From NCBI RefSeq assembly GCF_027484705.1, contig NZ_JAIXSL010000008.1, positions 1-64,000 of the forward strand: DNA of 64,000 nucleotides. Reading direction: 5' to 3'. The stretch is from Flavobacterium sp. GTDB lineage: Bacteria; Bacteroidota; Bacteroidia; Flavobacteriales; Flavobacteriaceae. Shown here piece by piece: positions 62,252-64,000 of this stretch. A program made the translations under genes and the position numbers. The notes under the pieces are model-generated. The model was not told the origin of the DNA. It was given only the letters and a program-made list of their open reading frames with translations, and did not search any database. Each line of letters starts with the position of its first letter. The first letter of the stretch is position 1.

Positions 62252-62302
62252 GGAACGCGGATTTTGCTGATTTTACTGATTTTCGCTGATTTGATTCGGG
62301 TT
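62252..62302 (+). repeat. Periodic CGGATTT-type repeat, copy 2
   Basis: GAACGCGGATTTTGCTGATT is followed by TTACTGATTTTCGCTGATTT, so GATT recurs every 9-11 bp. It resembles 37213-37287 and fills the 68-bp gap between the two metH genes. Confidence 0.55.
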
Positions 62303-62313
62303 AACGATAAGAT

Positions 62314-63321
62314 TTAAGCCAATTGGTTTTCTATGGTTTTTCTCGGTTCGAATTCGGCGGCGACTTCGGCGATCAGTTTGATGTGTTCGGGTGTCGTGCC
62401 GCAACAACCGCCGATGATGTTGACGAGATTGTCTTTCATATACTCTCTAATTAACGCCTGCATTTCTTCTGGTGTCTGGTCGTATTGTCCGAAAGCGTTA
62501 GGCAATCCTGCGTTGGGATGCGCGGAAATATTGAGCGAAGTGTTTCTACTGAGTCGTTGCAAATAGGGTTTCAATAAATCGGCACCGAGCGCGCAATTAA
62601 ATCCTACGCTCAACAGTGGAATATGCGCTACGGAAATTAGAAACGCTTCTACGGTTTGCCCGGATAAGGTTCTTCCTGAAGCATCAGTAATCGTTCCTGA
62701 AACCATGACCGGAATATTGATGTTTTTTTCTTCTTTGACTTCTTCGATGGCGAACAATGCGGCTTTGGCGTTGAGTGTGTCGAAAATGGTTTCTACCAAC
62801 AACACATCGCAGCCACCGTCGATTAGGGCTTCCACTTGTTGTTTGTAGGCGATGCGCAAATCGTCAAACGTGACGGCACGATAACCCGGATCATTAACGT
62901 CTGGGCTCATGCTTGCGGTTCGGTTGGTTGGCCCGATCGAGCCTGCAACGAATCTTGGTTTGTCCGGATTTTTAGCGGTGAATTCGTCAGCAACTTCGCG
63001 TGCGATTTTAGCGGATTCGTAATTGAGTTCGTAAACGATGTCTTCTAAGTGGTAATCGGCCATACCAATCGTGGTGCCCGAAAACGTATTGGTTTCTACG
63101 ATGTCGGCGCCGGCTTCGAAATATTTCGTGTGTACTTCGCGTATCGCGTGTGGTTGTGTGATGGATAAGAGATCGTTGTTGCCTTTGAGCGAATGCGGGA
63201 AGTCTTTGAAACGGTCGCCTCGGAAATCTTCTTCGGAGAAGTTGTAGCGTTGCAGCATGGTGCCCATCGCGCCATCCAGGACGAGGATTCTTTTTTGGAT
63301 TTCTTGTTCGATTGTTGCCAT
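62314..63321 (-). CDS. metH: Homocysteine S-methyltransferase module (split MetH, N-terminal gene)
   Basis: This 335-residue zinc barrel binds homocysteine. It has LVLDGAMGTMLQRY-type start (ILVLDGAMGTMLQRYNF), FVAGSIGPTNRTASMSPDV, and zinc cysteines in VGFNCALGAD and IIGGCCGTTPEHI. It matches the first of four MetH domains, and the other three are the next gene. It is the first gene of the met operon, behind a SAM-I type riboswitch. A free-standing MmuM-type enzyme is the alternative, but the adjacency argues for split MetH. Confidence 0.94.
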   Translation of the reverse strand: MATIEQEIQKRILVLDGAMGTMLQRYNFSEEDFRGDRFKDFPHSLKGNNDLLSITQPHAIREVHTKYFEAGADIVETNTFSGTTIGMADYHLEDIVYELNYESAKIAREVADEFTAKNPDKPRFVAGSIGPTNRTASMSPDVNDPGYRAVTFDDLRIAYKQQVEALIDGGCDVLLVETIFDTLNAKAALFAIEEVKEEKNINIPVMVSGTITDASGRTLSGQTVEAFLISVAHIPLLSVGFNCALGADLLKPYLQRLSRNTSLNISAHPNAGLPNAFGQYDQTPEEMQALIREYMKDNLVNIIGGCCGTTPEHIKLIAEVAAEFEPRKTIENQLA

Positions 63322-63371
63322 ATTTTTTTGCGAAAAGACTGTATGAAGTCTGAATGTTGTTATAAAAACGG

Positions 63372-63484
63372 TTGCCCTAGCCCCGATAGCAGCGGTTATC
63401 CTTTTGTGCCGGTGTTTACTTCGTCAGTTCCCTTCGGTCGGGTGGCGCAAAAGATTGTAGCGGATAGCGGGATCAGCTTCTGAA
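63372..63484 (+). repeat. Intergenic hairpin repeat, copy G (in the metH leader)
   Basis: CCCTAGCCCCGATAGCAGCGG, then TTATCCTTTTGTGCCGG, an extra TTCCCTTCGGTCGGG stretch, GCGCAAAAGATTG and the tail TAGCGGATAGCGGGATCAGCTTCT. It lies between the SAM riboswitch and the metH ATG, opposite in orientation to the gene, so its complement is part of the metH leader RNA. Confidence 0.7.
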
Positions 63485-63524
63485 AAATGTAATTATGTTA
63501 TCTGGAAAAGAGAGAAATTCTCGG

Positions 63525-63626
63525 GTTATCTGTCCTTGCTTGCGCGCGGTAGAATGTAGCACCTTCTTTATGGTAAAGGGTTGCTAAGCTTTCGTCGGGT
63601 CTAATCCCTCTGGCTTTCGTGATAAC
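63525..63626 (-). promoter_or_regulatory. SAM-I (S-box) riboswitch of the metH operon
   Basis: On the minus strand the conserved SAM-I core is visible. P1 is GTTATC...GATAAC (63626-63621 with 63530-63525). P2 is AAGC/GCTT, and P3 is GGG-ATTAGA-CCC within CAGAGGGATTAGACCCGACG. The invariant GCTTAGCAACCC pairs with AAGGTGCTACATTC for P4. It binds S-adenosylmethionine and should repress metH(N)-metH(C)-metF when SAM is high. The expression platform is not obvious. A GAGAATTTCTC hairpin follows P1, and the repeat copy G lies further on. Confidence 0.88.
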
Positions 63627-63650
63627 AAATCATCATGTTTAAGAACGTTG

Positions 63651-63682
63651 CAAAGTACGGCAATAGAATTTTGTTTTGCAAC
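63651..63682 (-). promoter_or_regulatory. Promoter of the metH operon
   Basis: The minus strand has TTG about 21 nt before TACTTTGC (TACTTTG at 63657-63651), matching TAnnTTTG. Transcription would start about 15-20 nt before the riboswitch P1. Confidence 0.6.
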
Positions 63683-63740
63683 TGGTTTTTGAAATAAATG
63701 CGACAACGTTGTAGTGATGCGACACCGGTATGATGAAAAT

Positions 63741-63771
63741 AAAAAAGCCCATTCCAGTGAACAGGCTTTTT
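63741..63771. terminator. Intrinsic terminator after the right-edge T9SS gene
   Basis: AAAAAAGCC, then a CATTCCAGTGAACA apical part with TTC/GAA pairing, then GGCTTTTT. It lies 20 bp past the stop of the right-edge gene on the minus strand. Confidence 0.8.
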
Positions 63772-63791
63772 AATATGTTTCGTGATGGGAC

Positions 63792-64000
63792 TTAGTTTTT
63801 AATGATTTTGGTCGTCCCGGTTCCTGCATCGGTGCTTATTCTTAAGAAATAAACTCCACTCATAAGTTCGCTGATATTGATTTGACCAGTGTTCCCTTTT
63901 GCTTCGTTTATGATGCGGCCGTTGATGTCGCTGACTTGAATGTTTGTAATCGCGCTATTGGATTTGTTTGAAATGTTCAACACATTCGTTGTTGGATTAG
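63792..64000 (-). CDS. C-terminal end of a T9SS type A sorting-domain protein (cut by window edge)
   Basis: Only the last 68 or so codons are in the window, and the frame stays open through 64000. They encode NPTTNVLNISNKSNSAITNI, DINGRIINEAKG, SGVYFLRISTDAG and TKIIKN, a complete T9SS type A sorting domain. The protein is therefore secreted, but its functional domains lie outside the window. Confidence 0.85.
   Translation of the reverse strand, partial: NPTTNVLNISNKSNSAITNIQVSDINGRIINEAKGNTGQINISELMSGVYFLRISTDAGTGTTKIIKN

Noticed and set aside
1..64000. tRNA, rRNA, insertion-sequence transposase, prophage or toxin-antitoxin genes
   Set aside because: I looked on both strands for tRNA T-loop sequences, 16S/23S landmarks, DDE transposases and integrases and saw none.

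Overview
The window is chromosomal DNA from a member of the Flavobacteriaceae, most like a gliding Flavobacterium. The evidence is direct. There are several secreted proteins with the type IX secretion (T9SS) C-terminal sorting domain, the gliding gene gldA, Bacteroidetes-type promoters (TTTG/TTG, about 19 nt, TAnnTTTG), an exbB-exbD-exbD-tonB cluster, and a methionine synthase split into two genes. I see no rRNA, tRNA, CRISPR, transposase or phage genes. The DNA is densely coding, with small accessory elements packed into the gaps.

Layout. 0.3-9.3 kb holds mixed housekeeping genes: an FtsX-type permease, a NamZ-type muramidase, a YkgJ protein, a methyltransferase, a DinB/YfiT protein, a secreted M43 metalloprotease, and a queE operon carrying two secreted TonB-C-terminal-domain proteins and a class V aminotransferase. 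9.6-15.3 kb is a seven-gene energy-transduction cluster: exbB, two exbD, tonB, a small membrane protein, a PstS-like lipoprotein and a TPR protein. 15.7-17.2 kb is a HerA-like ATPase. 17.3-28.7 kb is a tandem array of four large leucine-rich-repeat T9SS surface proteins, each with its own promoter and with strikingly conserved 3' ends. 28.8-37.1 kb has a cupin, a lipoprotein, kynurenine 3-monooxygenase, an ammonium channel, an agmatinase-family enzyme, an uncharacterised 600-residue protein and kynureninase.

From 53.1 down to 38.5 kb a long minus-strand run carries prephenate dehydratase, an aminotransferase, prephenate dehydrogenase, DAHP synthase/chorismate mutase, rsgA, dtd, three DUF3857 proteins, a MazG-like pyrophosphohydrolase, aroA and queA. 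It therefore makes phenylalanine and tyrosine and also contains tRNA and ribosome quality genes. gldA lies divergently. 54-58.4 kb holds cell-surface genes (head-GIN lipoprotein, lipid A deacylase-like protein, CotH/T9SS protein). 58.6-63.3 kb is metH(N)-metH(C)-metF, and the right edge cuts the last codons of another T9SS protein.

The most notable regulatory finding is an apparent ribosome-mediated attenuator ahead of pheA. A 26-codon leader ORF with seven Phe/Tyr codons in a ten-codon stretch is followed by a perfect intrinsic terminator just before the pheA start, and a candidate antiterminator lies between them. A SAM-I type riboswitch precedes the metH operon. The second theme is a family of hairpin-forming intergenic repeats, eight copies of which were found by eye. 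They sit mostly at gene ends, but also inside the aromatic operon and between the SAM riboswitch and metH. aroA also contains an in-frame insertion made of a 34-bp direct duplication that is read in two different frames.
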